Source of the DNA: Thalassovita taeanensis
GTDB lineage: Bacteria; Pseudomonadota; Alphaproteobacteria; Rhodobacterales; Rhodobacteraceae
Length of the DNA stretch: 64,000 bases
Assembly: GCF_900110775.1 (NCBI RefSeq)
Contig: NZ_FOEP01000007.1
Location: forward strand, 1-64,000
Direction of reading: 5' to 3'
The notes below the pieces were generated by a model, which saw only the letters and a list, made by a program, of their open reading frames with translations, was not told the DNA's origin and searched no databases. This document shows, piece after piece, positions 54,496 to 63,365 of this stretch (position 1 is the stretch's first letter; each line of letters opens with the position of its first letter). Both the position numbers and the translations under genes were made by a program.

Positions 54496-54827
54496 GGTCG
54501 GTATCCTTGCTGTCCGCGCGTTATGTCTGGCGCTCTGAAAGTGCCTGTCAGGGCGCAGGTTTGGTTATCGTGTCTGCCCTGGACCCGGTCTTTGATACGG
54601 GTCAAGTTCGCGGTTTCGTCGGTCAAGATGGCGTATTTGATGACATTCTCAAATTCAGTGTGCGCAAAATTGTGCATCACGTCGGTGAATATTCCTGATT
54701 TTACTGACACCTGGGCGGGATCATTGCACAAAAAAGAAACGCCCCACCGGCACAAACCTATGGGGCGTTTTTTAATCTGCGGCACGTGTTGGTCTATCGG
54801 CCCGCCACGCCGCCCCTGACAGGGTGA
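54496..54827. other. spacer between MacA-like gene and TRAP operon
   Basis: 332 bases without a gene apart from the terminator described next. The upper half must carry the promoter of the minus-strand adaptor operon; no clear -35/-10 pair was pinned down. Confidence 0.45.
54732..54774 (-). terminator. terminator of the TRAP operon
   Basis: AAACGCCCCA (54737-54746) pairs with TGGGGCGTTT (54761-54770). On the minus strand it is followed by a T-rich run, on the plus strand by TTT, so it can act both ways. It ends the TRAP transcript before the exporter operon. Confidence 0.85.
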
Positions 54828-56867
54828 TCACGCCTCAGCAAGCGGCGCCCGTTTCTTTGCCCGAAGCTGTAGAACGACAACCGGCAATATCGCCAACATC
54901 CCGATCCCCATCGTGATCAGCCCCGGTGCGATAAACAGAAAGGATGCTATCGCCACCCACCATCGTTCAAACTTGCGAAGGGGCGCGAACAGGAACCCCG
55001 AAAACGCAACGCCCAGCGACGCAATTCCCATCATTGCACCGGCCAGCGTGACCGTGAATGCCCCCCAGGTGAAGCCATCCGCAACCAACAACAAGGCGGG
55101 CGAATATACGAACACGAACGGCACCAGCGCCTTGGCGATCCCAAGCCGGAAGGCCGTGTTGCCTGTCTTGAACGGGTTCGACCCGGCGATGCCTGCCGCC
55201 GCATAGGCCGCAAGCGCGACGGGCGGCGTGATGTCTGCCAATACCCCGTAATAAAACACGAAGAAATGCGACACCAACGGCTGTACTTGCAACTGCGCAA
55301 GCGCGGGCGCGGCCACCGCAACAAGGATGATATAGGTCGCCGTCGTGGGGATCCCCGCGCCCATGATGATGCAGGACACGGCAATCAACACGAGCGAGAA
55401 GAACAGCGCCCATTGCTCAAGCGCGAAATAGCTGAGCGGCCAGATGCTGCCCACAAACGCACCGATATCGGTGGCGGTCTGCACCACCACATAGCCCAGC
55501 CGGAAGCCAACCCCGGTAAGGGTAACGACGCCCACAACAACGCCCACCGTCGCTGCGGCCGCCCCAACGGCCAGCGTGTTTTTGGCCCCCGAGGCCAGAC
55601 TGTCCCAAAGATCGGGAATGGTCAGCCGGTTCACCGGGTTCAGGAACCCCACCACAACGCAGGCGATGATGCCGTAAACCGCCGCATAGTCGGGCGTCTT
55701 CCCCGACAGGATCAGGTACACCAGAATGCCCAAGGGGATGAGGCTGAGCCAGTGCTCTTTCAGCACGACGGCGGCCTTGGGCAGCTCCTCGGCGCGCAGG
55801 CCGCGCAGGCCCAGCTTCTTGGCCTCAAGATGGACCATGATGAAGATCCCGAAATAGTGCAGCAACGCCGGGAAAAGTGCGGCGGCAAGCACATCGCGCA
55901 GGGGAATTTCAAGATATTCCACCATGATAAACGCAGCGGCCCCCAGGATCGGCGGCGTGATCTGCCCCCCGGTCGAGGCTGTCGCTTCGGTCGCCGCCGC
56001 GAAATGCGCCGGGTATCCCACGCGCTTCATTGCAGGGATGGTCAGCGCGCCGGTGGTCACCGTGTTGGCAATCGACGACCCTGAGATCGTGCCCATAAAC
56101 GCGCTTGAGAAAATCGCGACCTTTGCAGGCCCCCCGGAATACCGCCCCGCGATAACCATGGCGAGGTCGATGAACAGCTGCCCCAAACCGATCCGCGTGG
56201 CAAGAACCCCGAACAGGATGAACAGGAACACATATTGCGCCATCACACCGATCGCGACGCCGTAAATGCCTTGGTTGGTCATATAGAGGTGGTTGATCAG
56301 GCCCAGCCAGGACGCCCCCCCATGTTTCAACGCGCCGGGCATCAATGGCCCGAAAAGCGCGAAACAGATAAACAAAAGTGCGATGATCGGCAGGGTCGGC
56401 CCCACCGAACGGCGCGTGGCCTCTAGCGTCAGAATCAAAAGCGCCGTGCCCATCAATACATCTGATTGCGAGGGGTTGCCGACGCGTTCGGCCACGATTT
56501 CCGGCGGCAGCAGCGGCAGATAAAGCGCCGCCCCAACGGCCATGATCGAAAACACGATATCAAGCCAGGGCACACCCTGAAACCGTAGCGCCCCGGCGCG
56601 CGGCTCGGTGCCGTCTTCCTTGCGCCAGCCGAACAGCACGAACACCAGACCCAGCACGAAAGAAAGGTGAATACCGCGGTGCAAAAGCTCGCGGATCAGG
56701 CCAAAGCCCGAGGCATAGAAATGATAGACCGACATCGTCACCAGGACCGCCGAGATCACCATCCCGATCTGTTTCCCGGTCGGCCTGAAGGCAGTTTCCG
56801 GGTCATACTTGCGCTCAATCTCGGCCAGAAGTTCCGGCGTTAGCTCTGGTTGCTTGTCTGACACCAT
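54828..56867 (-). CDS. TRAP transporter, fused small and large permease (TAXI type)
   Basis: A 679-aa membrane protein joining the DctQ-like four-helix part (about residues 30-190) and the DctM-like part (about 190-679). Family segments: LPIIALLFICFALFGPLMPG, GTISGSSIANTVTTGALTIPAMKRVGYPAHFAAATEATASTGGQITPP, and GAGIPTTATYIIL near residue 505. Such fusions pair with TAXI-type binding proteins, as encoded here just upstream. Uptake is driven by an ion gradient. Substrate unknown; C4-acids or glutamate are known for relatives. Confidence 0.93.
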   Translation of the reverse strand: MVSDKQPELTPELLAEIERKYDPETAFRPTGKQIGMVISAVLVTMSVYHFYASGFGLIRELLHRGIHLSFVLGLVFVLFGWRKEDGTEPRAGALRFQGVPWLDIVFSIMAVGAALYLPLLPPEIVAERVGNPSQSDVLMGTALLILTLEATRRSVGPTLPIIALLFICFALFGPLMPGALKHGGASWLGLINHLYMTNQGIYGVAIGVMAQYVFLFILFGVLATRIGLGQLFIDLAMVIAGRYSGGPAKVAIFSSAFMGTISGSSIANTVTTGALTIPAMKRVGYPAHFAAATEATASTGGQITPPILGAAAFIMVEYLEIPLRDVLAAALFPALLHYFGIFIMVHLEAKKLGLRGLRAEELPKAAVVLKEHWLSLIPLGILVYLILSGKTPDYAAVYGIIACVVVGFLNPVNRLTIPDLWDSLASGAKNTLAVGAAAATVGVVVGVVTLTGVGFRLGYVVVQTATDIGAFVGSIWPLSYFALEQWALFFSLVLIAVSCIIMGAGIPTTATYIILVAVAAPALAQLQVQPLVSHFFVFYYGVLADITPPVALAAYAAAGIAGSNPFKTGNTAFRLGIAKALVPFVFVYSPALLLVADGFTWGAFTVTLAGAMMGIASLGVAFSGFLFAPLRKFERWWVAIASFLFIAPGLITMGIGMLAILPVVVLQLRAKKRAPLAEA

Positions 56868-56941
56868 TTGTCCAAATCCTGCCCCGTGAATTCAAATACC
56901 CCGGGCCCGCATTGGCGCCCGGGGTGTCCTGAGTTGCCTGC

Positions 56942-57955
56942 TTATTTCAGCAGACCGGCTTCTTTGTAGAACCGCTCGGCACCGGCATGCAGCGGCACGC
57001 CCACACCGTTCAGCGCGGTTTCGAGCGTGATGGTTTTGCCCTTGGCATGGCCCACATCCAGCAGCTTGCGCGACTGTTCGTTCCAAAGCGCCTTGGTGAT
57101 GTTGTAGATCAGCTCTTCGTCCTCGTTGGCCGAGGTGAACCACTGTGCGCCAACAGCCACGGTTGGGGTCGTGGCCACGCCTTCATACGCGCCTTCGGGA
57201 ATATCCGAGGCGGCGAAGAAGCCGTATTTTTCGACCAGAGCGGCCGCACCTTCACCCTCGATCGGGACCAGCTTGATCGGTGCCGCCGACGCCAGCTCGA
57301 CCAGCGACCCCGTAGGGAAGCCGGCGACCACGAAAAACGCGTCGATCTTGCCGTTGCGCAGCGCCTCGGATGCGGCGCCGCCCTTCAGGGCCTCTGCGGT
57401 CACATCGTCAACCGACAGCCCTGATGCTTCGAGGATCAGCTTGGCGTCCACATAGGTGCCCGATCCCGGCTCATCCAGCGACACGCGCTTGCCCTTCAGA
57501 TCGGCAACCGAGTTGATGCCACTGTCAGCCAGCGCCACCAGGTGGATGTGCTCTTCGAACAGGGCGGCAATCGTGCGCAGATCCTTGGCAGGCTCTTTGC
57601 CTTCCATCGTGCCGGTGCCGGTATAGGCCCAATAGGCCACGTCCGACTGGGCAAAACCAGAGTTCCGCAGACCGGAATTGATGGCGTTCACGTTGTCCAC
57701 CGACCCGCGCGACGACACGGCCGATGCAATCAGCCCCTCCACGCCGCACGACCCACCTTCACCGCATTCGCGCGATCCGGGCGGTTTGGAAATCGCGTTG
57801 GCGATCACGCCGCCAACCGGATAATAGGTATAGGCTGTGCCGCCCGTCCCAATGGTAAAGAATTTCAGCTCTTGCGCCGTGGCCGTCACACCGACAGTTG
57901 CCAACAAGACGGCGGACATGGCTGCCGCTTTCAGATTTCGAAACGAAAATGACAT
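56942..57955 (-). CDS. TAXI-family TRAP substrate-binding protein
   Basis: A 337-aa periplasmic protein. Start at ATG 57955 with GGAGAGA upstream. A signal peptide ends at TATA/QELKF. The hallmark FFTIGTGGTAYTYYPVGG follows, typical of the TAXI group. An unusual CGEGGSCG insert (near residue 55) could form a disulphide. First gene of the operon; the fused permease begins 74 bases later. Confidence 0.92.
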   Translation of the reverse strand: MSFSFRNLKAAAMSAVLLATVGVTATAQELKFFTIGTGGTAYTYYPVGGVIANAISKPPGSRECGEGGSCGVEGLIASAVSSRGSVDNVNAINSGLRNSGFAQSDVAYWAYTGTGTMEGKEPAKDLRTIAALFEEHIHLVALADSGINSVADLKGKRVSLDEPGSGTYVDAKLILEASGLSVDDVTAEALKGGAASEALRNGKIDAFFVVAGFPTGSLVELASAAPIKLVPIEGEGAAALVEKYGFFAASDIPEGAYEGVATTPTVAVGAQWFTSANEDEELIYNITKALWNEQSRKLLDVGHAKGKTITLETALNGVGVPLHAGAERFYKEAGLLK

Positions 57956-58359
57956 TAGTCTCTCCATGTTGTTTTTTATCCCGACCAGCACAATCGGCAT
58001 TGGTCCGGGTTTCAGAGTTCTGTGTTTACTCTGAGCGAGAAGCTAGATGGTGCCGACCAAGAATGCAAACGTGGCTAAACTTCTGAGGAAATGGCGTTTT
58101 TGACCATGCTCGGCACGGCGACTCGGCCCCGATTTTCCACGCCCAGCCGTGCAAAGCGCTTGGGGCACAGGGCGGCGCCGCAAGCCGCTTCTTGTTCCCC
58201 AGCAGCAAAATGCCACGCGCGCCATCAATGGCAGCGTTGCGGGATCGGCCAAAAAGTTCAGGCGGCGCCCAAAAAGGCGCCGCCTGAACACATGTAAATA
58301 GGGGACGGTATGCTGGGCTGGACCCGAGCCGACGCCAGAATCAAGCGTCCCGGGGCGCC
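57956..58359. other. promoter and terminator region
   Basis: About 400 bases with no gene. The right part has the terminator of the ectoine operon (58251-58289); the left part holds the promoter of the TRAP operon. A shorter hairpin, CCATCAATGG, lies at about 58222-58231. Confidence 0.5.
58251..58289 (-). terminator. terminator of the ectoine operon
   Basis: A perfect 14-bp inverted repeat, 58256-58269 with 58276-58289, with a 6-base loop. On the minus strand it is followed directly by TTTTT. It lies about 70 bases after the ask_ect stop codon. Confidence 0.92.
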
Positions 58360-59784
58360 TTATGCGGCGCGCGACAGATGCGCTGGGCGCGCTTCTATCA
58401 GCTCGGAATGCAAAGCCTTGATCGCAGGCTTCAGCGCGTCGCGGTCAACGACGAACTGCACGTCCACATTCCGTGGCCCTTGGCTTGCCCCGACCGCGTA
58501 AACGCCCGCACCAGACAGGGCCAGCAACCCGCGCGACAGAACGGAAAGCCCCGACAGATCGCGCCCGATCACGGCCACCATCGACAGGGTGCGGGTGGTG
58601 ATCTCGGCCGTAGGATAGGCCCGCGCGAGGTCCTTTTCGACCCGGCGCATCGTTTTCAGCGAGGTATCAAGGTAATGCGTGATCGTGTTGGCGTTCGAGA
58701 CCTTGGAAACGATCCTGACTTTGTGGCGTTTCAGCACGTCAAGGATCGTGGCGTCATAGCCTTTGACCCCGACCATGTCCTGCTCGAACACCTCAAGCAT
58801 CACGACATTGAGGCCGGTGACGATCTCGGCGGCGGGGGTCTTGGCGGGCTGGTCGTCAATCAACGTGCCCGGATCGCCGGGATCGAACGCATTGGTGACC
58901 CGCAGCGGCACATCCGCCTGTCGCAAGGTCTTGGCGGCCTTTGGGTGGATTGCCTCCATCCCCATATTCGAAAGCTGGTCAGCGACGTCATAATTCGTCC
59001 GGCCGAGCTTCCGCACTGCGGTCTCGCCGACCAGTTTCGGGTCACAAGACGACAGGTGGAATTCCTTGTGAATGATCGCCTCGCGCGCGCCGGTCAGTGC
59101 GGCCAGCCGCGAAAACGTCACCTCGGAATACCCGCGATCATATTCGCCCATCAGGCCTTCGGCGCATTGGGCATAGCCGGTGATGATCGGCATCTCGGTG
59201 GTCGGATCGACACCGTCCAGGGCCTGGGTGATCCTTTCGTCCAGCGTCACGTTGCCTTCGTCCCGCCATCCCGAAAGGTCGACAAAACGGGCATTCACGC
59301 CAACGCGGCTGAGCATAAGGGTGGTGACAAACGCGGAATGCGCCTCGCCCAGTCCCGAAAGCAGCTCGCGGGTCTGGCCCATATGTTCGGTCAGGCGGAA
59401 ATGCCCATAGGTGCACAGGCGCTGCAAGTCGACCAGACAGTTGCGGGCCCCATGCAGGCGCTCCTCGACAAAGGCATCGGCCTGCTGGACGTCTGCCGCA
59501 TTGTCCAGAATTTCATTGTGGGCCGCCTTCATCGCCGTGGCGACGCGGTCCAGCTGATCGTGCCAACCATGATTGGCGTCATCATTGGCAAAGAGGGCGT
59601 AAACACCCGGCTCGCCGGATTTCTTGTGCTCCAGCAGCAGGTTGGTAATTCCGCCAAAGGCGGACACCACGAAAATGCGCCCGTAGAGATCGGCACCTTT
59701 GGCGTCACCGACAAAAAGCGTATCGCGCAACTCTTTTAGGCGGGACATTGATGTCCCGCCGATCTTTTCAACAGTATGGCTCAT
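58360..59784 (-). CDS. ask: aspartate kinase of the ectoine pathway (Ask_Ect)
   Basis: A 474-aa aspartokinase, feeding aspartyl phosphate into ectoine synthesis. The N-terminal KIGGTSM phosphate loop and the LSGWRDEGNVTLDERI region are of the Ask_Ect type; two ACT domains occupy roughly the last 150 residues. Family members in ect operons are known to be less sensitive to lysine or threonine feedback. It ends the operon, one base after the ectC stop. Confidence 0.92.
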   Translation of the reverse strand: MSHTVEKIGGTSMSRLKELRDTLFVGDAKGADLYGRIFVVSAFGGITNLLLEHKKSGEPGVYALFANDDANHGWHDQLDRVATAMKAAHNEILDNAADVQQADAFVEERLHGARNCLVDLQRLCTYGHFRLTEHMGQTRELLSGLGEAHSAFVTTLMLSRVGVNARFVDLSGWRDEGNVTLDERITQALDGVDPTTEMPIITGYAQCAEGLMGEYDRGYSEVTFSRLAALTGAREAIIHKEFHLSSCDPKLVGETAVRKLGRTNYDVADQLSNMGMEAIHPKAAKTLRQADVPLRVTNAFDPGDPGTLIDDQPAKTPAAEIVTGLNVVMLEVFEQDMVGVKGYDATILDVLKRHKVRIVSKVSNANTITHYLDTSLKTMRRVEKDLARAYPTAEITTRTLSMVAVIGRDLSGLSVLSRGLLALSGAGVYAVGASQGPRNVDVQFVVDRDALKPAIKALHSELIEARPAHLSRAA

Positions 59785-59785
59785 C

Positions 59786-60184
59786 TCAGGCGTCCTCGGT
59801 CACTAGGCCATAGGACCCATCCTCGCGGTGGACCTCGGTGCCCGTCACGGGGGGATTGAAGGCGCAGGCCATGACCAACTCTTCCTCGGCGCGCAAGGTG
59901 TGGCGGTCATGCTTGTTCAGCGCATACATCACGCCCGGCGTGATCGCGTGGGTTTCCCCGGTCGCCAGATCGGTGATCGATCCCTTGCCCTTCATGCAAT
60001 ACACGCTCTCGAAGTGGTTCTTGTATTCGAACGTGTGCTCAGACCCTTCCTCAAGGAAGGTGATGTGGAACGAAAATCCCATCCCGTCATCGGCCAGAAG
60101 CATACGCACCGAGGTCCATTGCGCGTCCGATACGACGCGGTCACGGTCGTTTTCGACGATCTTGTTAAAGTCTCTGACGATCAT
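59786..60184 (-). CDS. ectC: ectoine synthase
   Basis: A 132-aa cupin enzyme that closes the ring of N-acetyl-diaminobutyrate to give ectoine. It starts [10 protein letters not shown]; the metal/substrate region is in [42 protein letters not shown] and H in KHDRHTLRA. Length is typical. Five bases separate it from ectB. Confidence 0.96.
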   Translation of the reverse strand: MIVRDFNKIVENDRDRVVSDAQWTSVRMLLADDGMGFSFHITFLEEGSEHTFEYKNHFESVYCMKGKGSITDLATGETHAITPGVMYALNKHDRHTLRAEEELVMACAFNPPVTGTEVHREDGSYGLVTEDA

Positions 60185-60189
60185 GTCTA

Positions 60190-61482
60190 TTACTCCGCTG
60201 CAATTTTAGATGGTTGTTCGATGATTTCGCGCGCTGCTTCCAACAGGATGTCAAACCCCTTGCGGAAGGTTTCGACCGGCGTGGTCAGCGGGGCAAGCAC
60301 CTTGACCACCTGGTCTTCGTTGCCTGAGGTTTCGATCACCAACCCTTTTTCATACGCACGCGCACAGATGGCAGAGGCCAGCTGACCCGAGCCAACATCG
60401 ACGCCCCGCATCAAACCGCGCCCCTTGAGCGTGCCAACGGGCACGAGCGCGGCCAGATCGGTCAGCGCGTCGTGGATCAGCGCCGCCTTGTCGGCCAGTT
60501 CGTTCTGGAACGCGCCATCGGCCCAGAATTTTTCGATCGCGACCCGCGCGGTCACAAAGGCATGGGTATTGCCGCGGAACGTGCCGTTATGTTCGGCCGG
60601 ACCAAACACGTCATGTTGCGGGCGCACCAGCAGCATCGCCATCGGCAAGCCAAAGCCAGACAGCGATTTTGCCATCGTCACGATATCGGGGGTCACGCCC
60701 ATCTCTTCGAACGAGAAGAACGTACCGCAGCGGCCGCAACCGGCCTGAATATCGTCGATGATCAGCAGCGCGCCGTGCTTTTTCGCAATGGCAGCAATGC
60801 GCTTTACCCAGGTTGGGCTGGCGACGTTCAGACCGCCTTCGCCCTGAACCGTTTCCAGAATGATCGCCGCCGGGGCATCGACGCCGCCGGATTTGTCGGC
60901 CAGCATCTGTTCAAGCTGCGCGGCGGTGTCGGTATCCTGACCGAAATACCCGTCATAGGGCATCCGCGTCACACCTGTCAGCGCCATACCGGCCCCGCCA
61001 CGGTGATACCCGTTGCCGGTCGCGGCCAAGGCCCCAACCGTGACGCCATGAAACCCGTTGGTGAAAGCGATGATGTTGGTCCGCCCGGTGACCTTGCGGG
61101 CGATCTTCATCGCCGCTTCCACCGCATTGGCCCCGGTGGGGCCGGTGAACATCACCCGGTGATCCATGCCGCGCGGGGCAAGGATGTGATCCTCGAACGC
61201 CGTCAGAAAGGCGCCTTTGGTATCGGTGTGCAGGTCCAGCCCGTGGGCAATCCCATCGCCCGCGATATGTTCGATCAGCGCCGCTTTCATATCAGGGTCG
61301 TTGTGGCCATAGTTCAGCGACGAGCAGCCGGCGAGGAAATCAATCCAGCTCCGTCCTTCGGTGTCTTTGAGCTCTGATCCGCTGGCGGATGCGAACATCG
61401 CGGGCATGCCGCGGCAATAGGAGCGTGCCGCGCTTTCGCGGCGGTCAAAAATCGTACGGGTTTCGGTCATATCCTTAGGCAT
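60190..61482 (-). CDS. ectB: diaminobutyrate-2-oxoglutarate transaminase
   Basis: A 430-aa PLP aminotransferase that converts aspartate semialdehyde to diaminobutyrate. The aspartate that holds PLP is in [18 protein letters not shown] and the PLP lysine in [10 protein letters not shown] (about residue 270). It starts with the common [17 protein letters not shown] segment of EctB. Confidence 0.96.
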   Translation of the reverse strand: MPKDMTETRTIFDRRESAARSYCRGMPAMFASASGSELKDTEGRSWIDFLAGCSSLNYGHNDPDMKAALIEHIAGDGIAHGLDLHTDTKGAFLTAFEDHILAPRGMDHRVMFTGPTGANAVEAAMKIARKVTGRTNIIAFTNGFHGVTVGALAATGNGYHRGGAGMALTGVTRMPYDGYFGQDTDTAAQLEQMLADKSGGVDAPAAIILETVQGEGGLNVASPTWVKRIAAIAKKHGALLIIDDIQAGCGRCGTFFSFEEMGVTPDIVTMAKSLSGFGLPMAMLLVRPQHDVFGPAEHNGTFRGNTHAFVTARVAIEKFWADGAFQNELADKAALIHDALTDLAALVPVGTLKGRGLMRGVDVGSGQLASAICARAYEKGLVIETSGNEDQVVKVLAPLTTPVETFRKGFDILLEAAREIIEQPSKIAAE

Positions 61483-61519
61483 GAAACGTCCTTTCAGGAA
61501 TAAAATAGGAGGAAGGGGA

Positions 61520-62053
61520 TCAGGCTGCGCGCGCCAGCTCTTTGGGGGCGCGCAGTGTGATCGTCACCATATGTTCGGTGTCGTGATGGCCTTCGAAATG
61601 CGTGTCGCGTTCGAAGTGCGGCTGGTCTTCCAGGTCGCCACCAATCACACGCGCAAAGCTGCTAAACAGCGCCCACGAGGCATCGTTGCCCTTGGTGATC
61701 GTGGTTTTCAGGTGCACGGCGTCATCGCAGGCTTCGCGTTCGACCAGTTCAAGCAGCATCTTGCGGCCAAGGCCCAAGCCACGCGCCTTCGGGCTTACAG
61801 CCACTTGCCAGACGAACAGTTGTTGCTTGTCCGGGATCATGTGACCCGAAATCCAGCCCACGACCTCTCCATCCATCTCCGCAACCACGCAGGTATCGCG
61901 GAAATGATCAGCCTGGATCAGATTGCAGTACATGGAATTTTCATCAAGCGGCTTGCAGCTTTTTACAAGCGCCCAGATTCCAGCCCCGTCCGTCGCATCA
62001 GGTTTGCGCAGGCGGGGCATACGCGTTCGAGGGGTGTCGGTGTCTTTCGGCAT
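61520..62053 (-). CDS. ectA: diaminobutyrate acetyltransferase
   Basis: A 177-aa GNAT enzyme that makes N-gamma-acetyl-diaminobutyrate. The acetyl-CoA region is VWQVAVSPKARGLGLGRKML; LRKPDATDGAGIWALVKSCKPLDENSMYCNLIQADHF is the EctA-type substrate part. First gene of the operon, 37 bases before ectB. Confidence 0.95.
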   Translation of the reverse strand: MPKDTDTPRTRMPRLRKPDATDGAGIWALVKSCKPLDENSMYCNLIQADHFRDTCVVAEMDGEVVGWISGHMIPDKQQLFVWQVAVSPKARGLGLGRKMLLELVEREACDDAVHLKTTITKGNDASWALFSSFARVIGGDLEDQPHFERDTHFEGHHDTEHMVTITLRAPKELARAA

Positions 62054-62280
62054 GGGTTCGGGCCTCTCATTTCGTTTGATTAGCTAAGTAATGAATTTCG
62101 ACCGCAATTTCAACGCCCAAAGAAAAATAGTTGAAAACAGCGTTTTTTGCATGGTTTTACGAGGGGTTCTTCGGATTTGTTATTCGCATGCCGAATTACT
62201 TCGGGGGCGCGGCGCCCGTGGAAAATTGCCCAGATGTTTCACCGATTGAAGCATATGCCGTTTTCATGCGATACTGCGTC
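62054..62280. promoter_or_regulatory. divergent ectA/ectR regulatory region
   Basis: 227 bases, more AT-rich than its surroundings, between divergent start codons. A perfect palindrome TTAGCTAA lies at 62080-62087, 27 bases from the ectA start on that side. MarR-type regulators bind inverted repeats in such places, so this is a candidate operator; a longer open frame into this region (from 62131) is not considered coding. Confidence 0.4.
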
Positions 62281-62793
62281 ATGACAACGAACCCGCCTGA
62301 CCGCACCGACGAGAGTCTGATTGCTTTGCGGCGCATCCTGCGCGCGACAGAACTGTTTGCGCGTGACCTTGCGCACGCCGTGGGGTTGACGCCTGCGCAG
62401 CTCCGCGTTCTGCAGATCGTCGCCGAAAAAAGCAGTGTCACGCCAAAAATGCTGGCCAACCAGATGGGGGTGAGCCAAGCCACGGTGACGGCTCTGGTCG
62501 ACAAGCTGGTGACGCGCGAACTGGTTCAGCGCGTCCCATCCGAGCAGGACCGGCGTCAGATCAACGTGGTGGTGACGGCGCAGGGCCTCAACCGGCTTGT
62601 GGATGCGCCTGACGCGCTGCAACAACGGTATGTGCGCGCCTTCACCGGGTTGGCCGACTGGGAGCAGGCCCAACTTGTATCGTCGCTGGAGCGTGTCGCG
62701 GACATGCTTGACGCGCAAGACATCGACGCATCACCTGTCCTGACGACCGGCGATATCCGCACGGGCAAGAAAACGGATGGCGGCACGTCATAA
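62281..62793 (+). CDS. ectR: MarR-family regulator (EctR-type)
   Basis: A 170-aa regulator with a winged helix-turn-helix at about residues 50-100 (MLANQMGVSQATVTALVDKLVTRELVQRVPSEQDRRQINV). Divergent from ectA, the position of EctR in halophilic and methylotrophic bacteria, where it represses the ectoine operon at low salt. Start chosen at ATG 62281; ATG 62266 is also possible. Confidence 0.87.
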   Translation: MTTNPPDRTDESLIALRRILRATELFARDLAHAVGLTPAQLRVLQIVAEKSSVTPKMLANQMGVSQATVTALVDKLVTRELVQRVPSEQDRRQINVVVTAQGLNRLVDAPDALQQRYVRAFTGLADWEQAQLVSSLERVADMLDAQDIDASPVLTTGDIRTGKKTDGGTS

Positions 62794-62943
62794 AATTATG
62801 CGCATGTGTTTGCCAAAGGCCGGTACTTGCGGCCCAATACCGGGCAGGCATTCACGCGGGGCGCCGCAAAAGCCGGCTTTCCACCCATTCTGCTGAAGCG
62901 GCGCGCGTTGCAAACGCGGCAGGGCAGGGACCAACCCGCAAGA

Positions 62944-63138
62944 TCACTTCTTGCCGCGCACGGGCTTCTTGTCGAGCACAGCCTTTTCTTCTTTGGTCAG
63001 CTTGTTGTTCCAAGCATTGTTGCTCAGGCCAAGCTCTTTTGGCAGGGGTTTGGTTTTGCCAACGCTGACCTTGCCTCCCTTGTTCAGGAATTCCTGAATA
63101 AGCGCATCATCGGTGGTTTCTTTGGGGACATGTTTCAT
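62944..63138 (-). CDS. 64-aa basic hypothetical protein
   Basis: Start at ATG 63138 (MKHVPKETTDDALIQEFLNKGGKV). The protein is rich in Lys and has two conserved-looking parts, TKPLPKELGLSNNAWNNKLTKEEKAVL and a basic KKPVRGKK end. No signal or membrane segment. The composition is clearly coding. Function unknown; a nucleic-acid-binding role would fit the charge but is a guess. Confidence 0.7.
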   Translation of the reverse strand: MKHVPKETTDDALIQEFLNKGGKVSVGKTKPLPKELGLSNNAWNNKLTKEEKAVLDKKPVRGKK

Positions 63139-63365
63139 GAAAACATACCTACCCCAGAGGGGGCGCACTTGTCACGCGCCATCCCCTCTTCAGGCTCATT
63201 GGGCGGATGCAGCTTCAGGGGGAATGGGATGCCTTTGGCGGGTTTCCTGACGGCGCTTTGGGACAGACAAATCCCGACGCCTTCGCTGACGGGTGTCGCA
63301 ACGTATGATTTGATTTCTTTTGATCGGTGCGATCAAATTCGATGCAGGGGATTGGAGGGGCAAGG
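63139..63365. other. spacer before the hydroxylase gene
   Basis: 227 bases without a gene. The palindrome TTGATC-GGTGC-GATCAA (63320-63336) could be an operator of the next gene, about 30 bases from its start. Confidence 0.35.
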
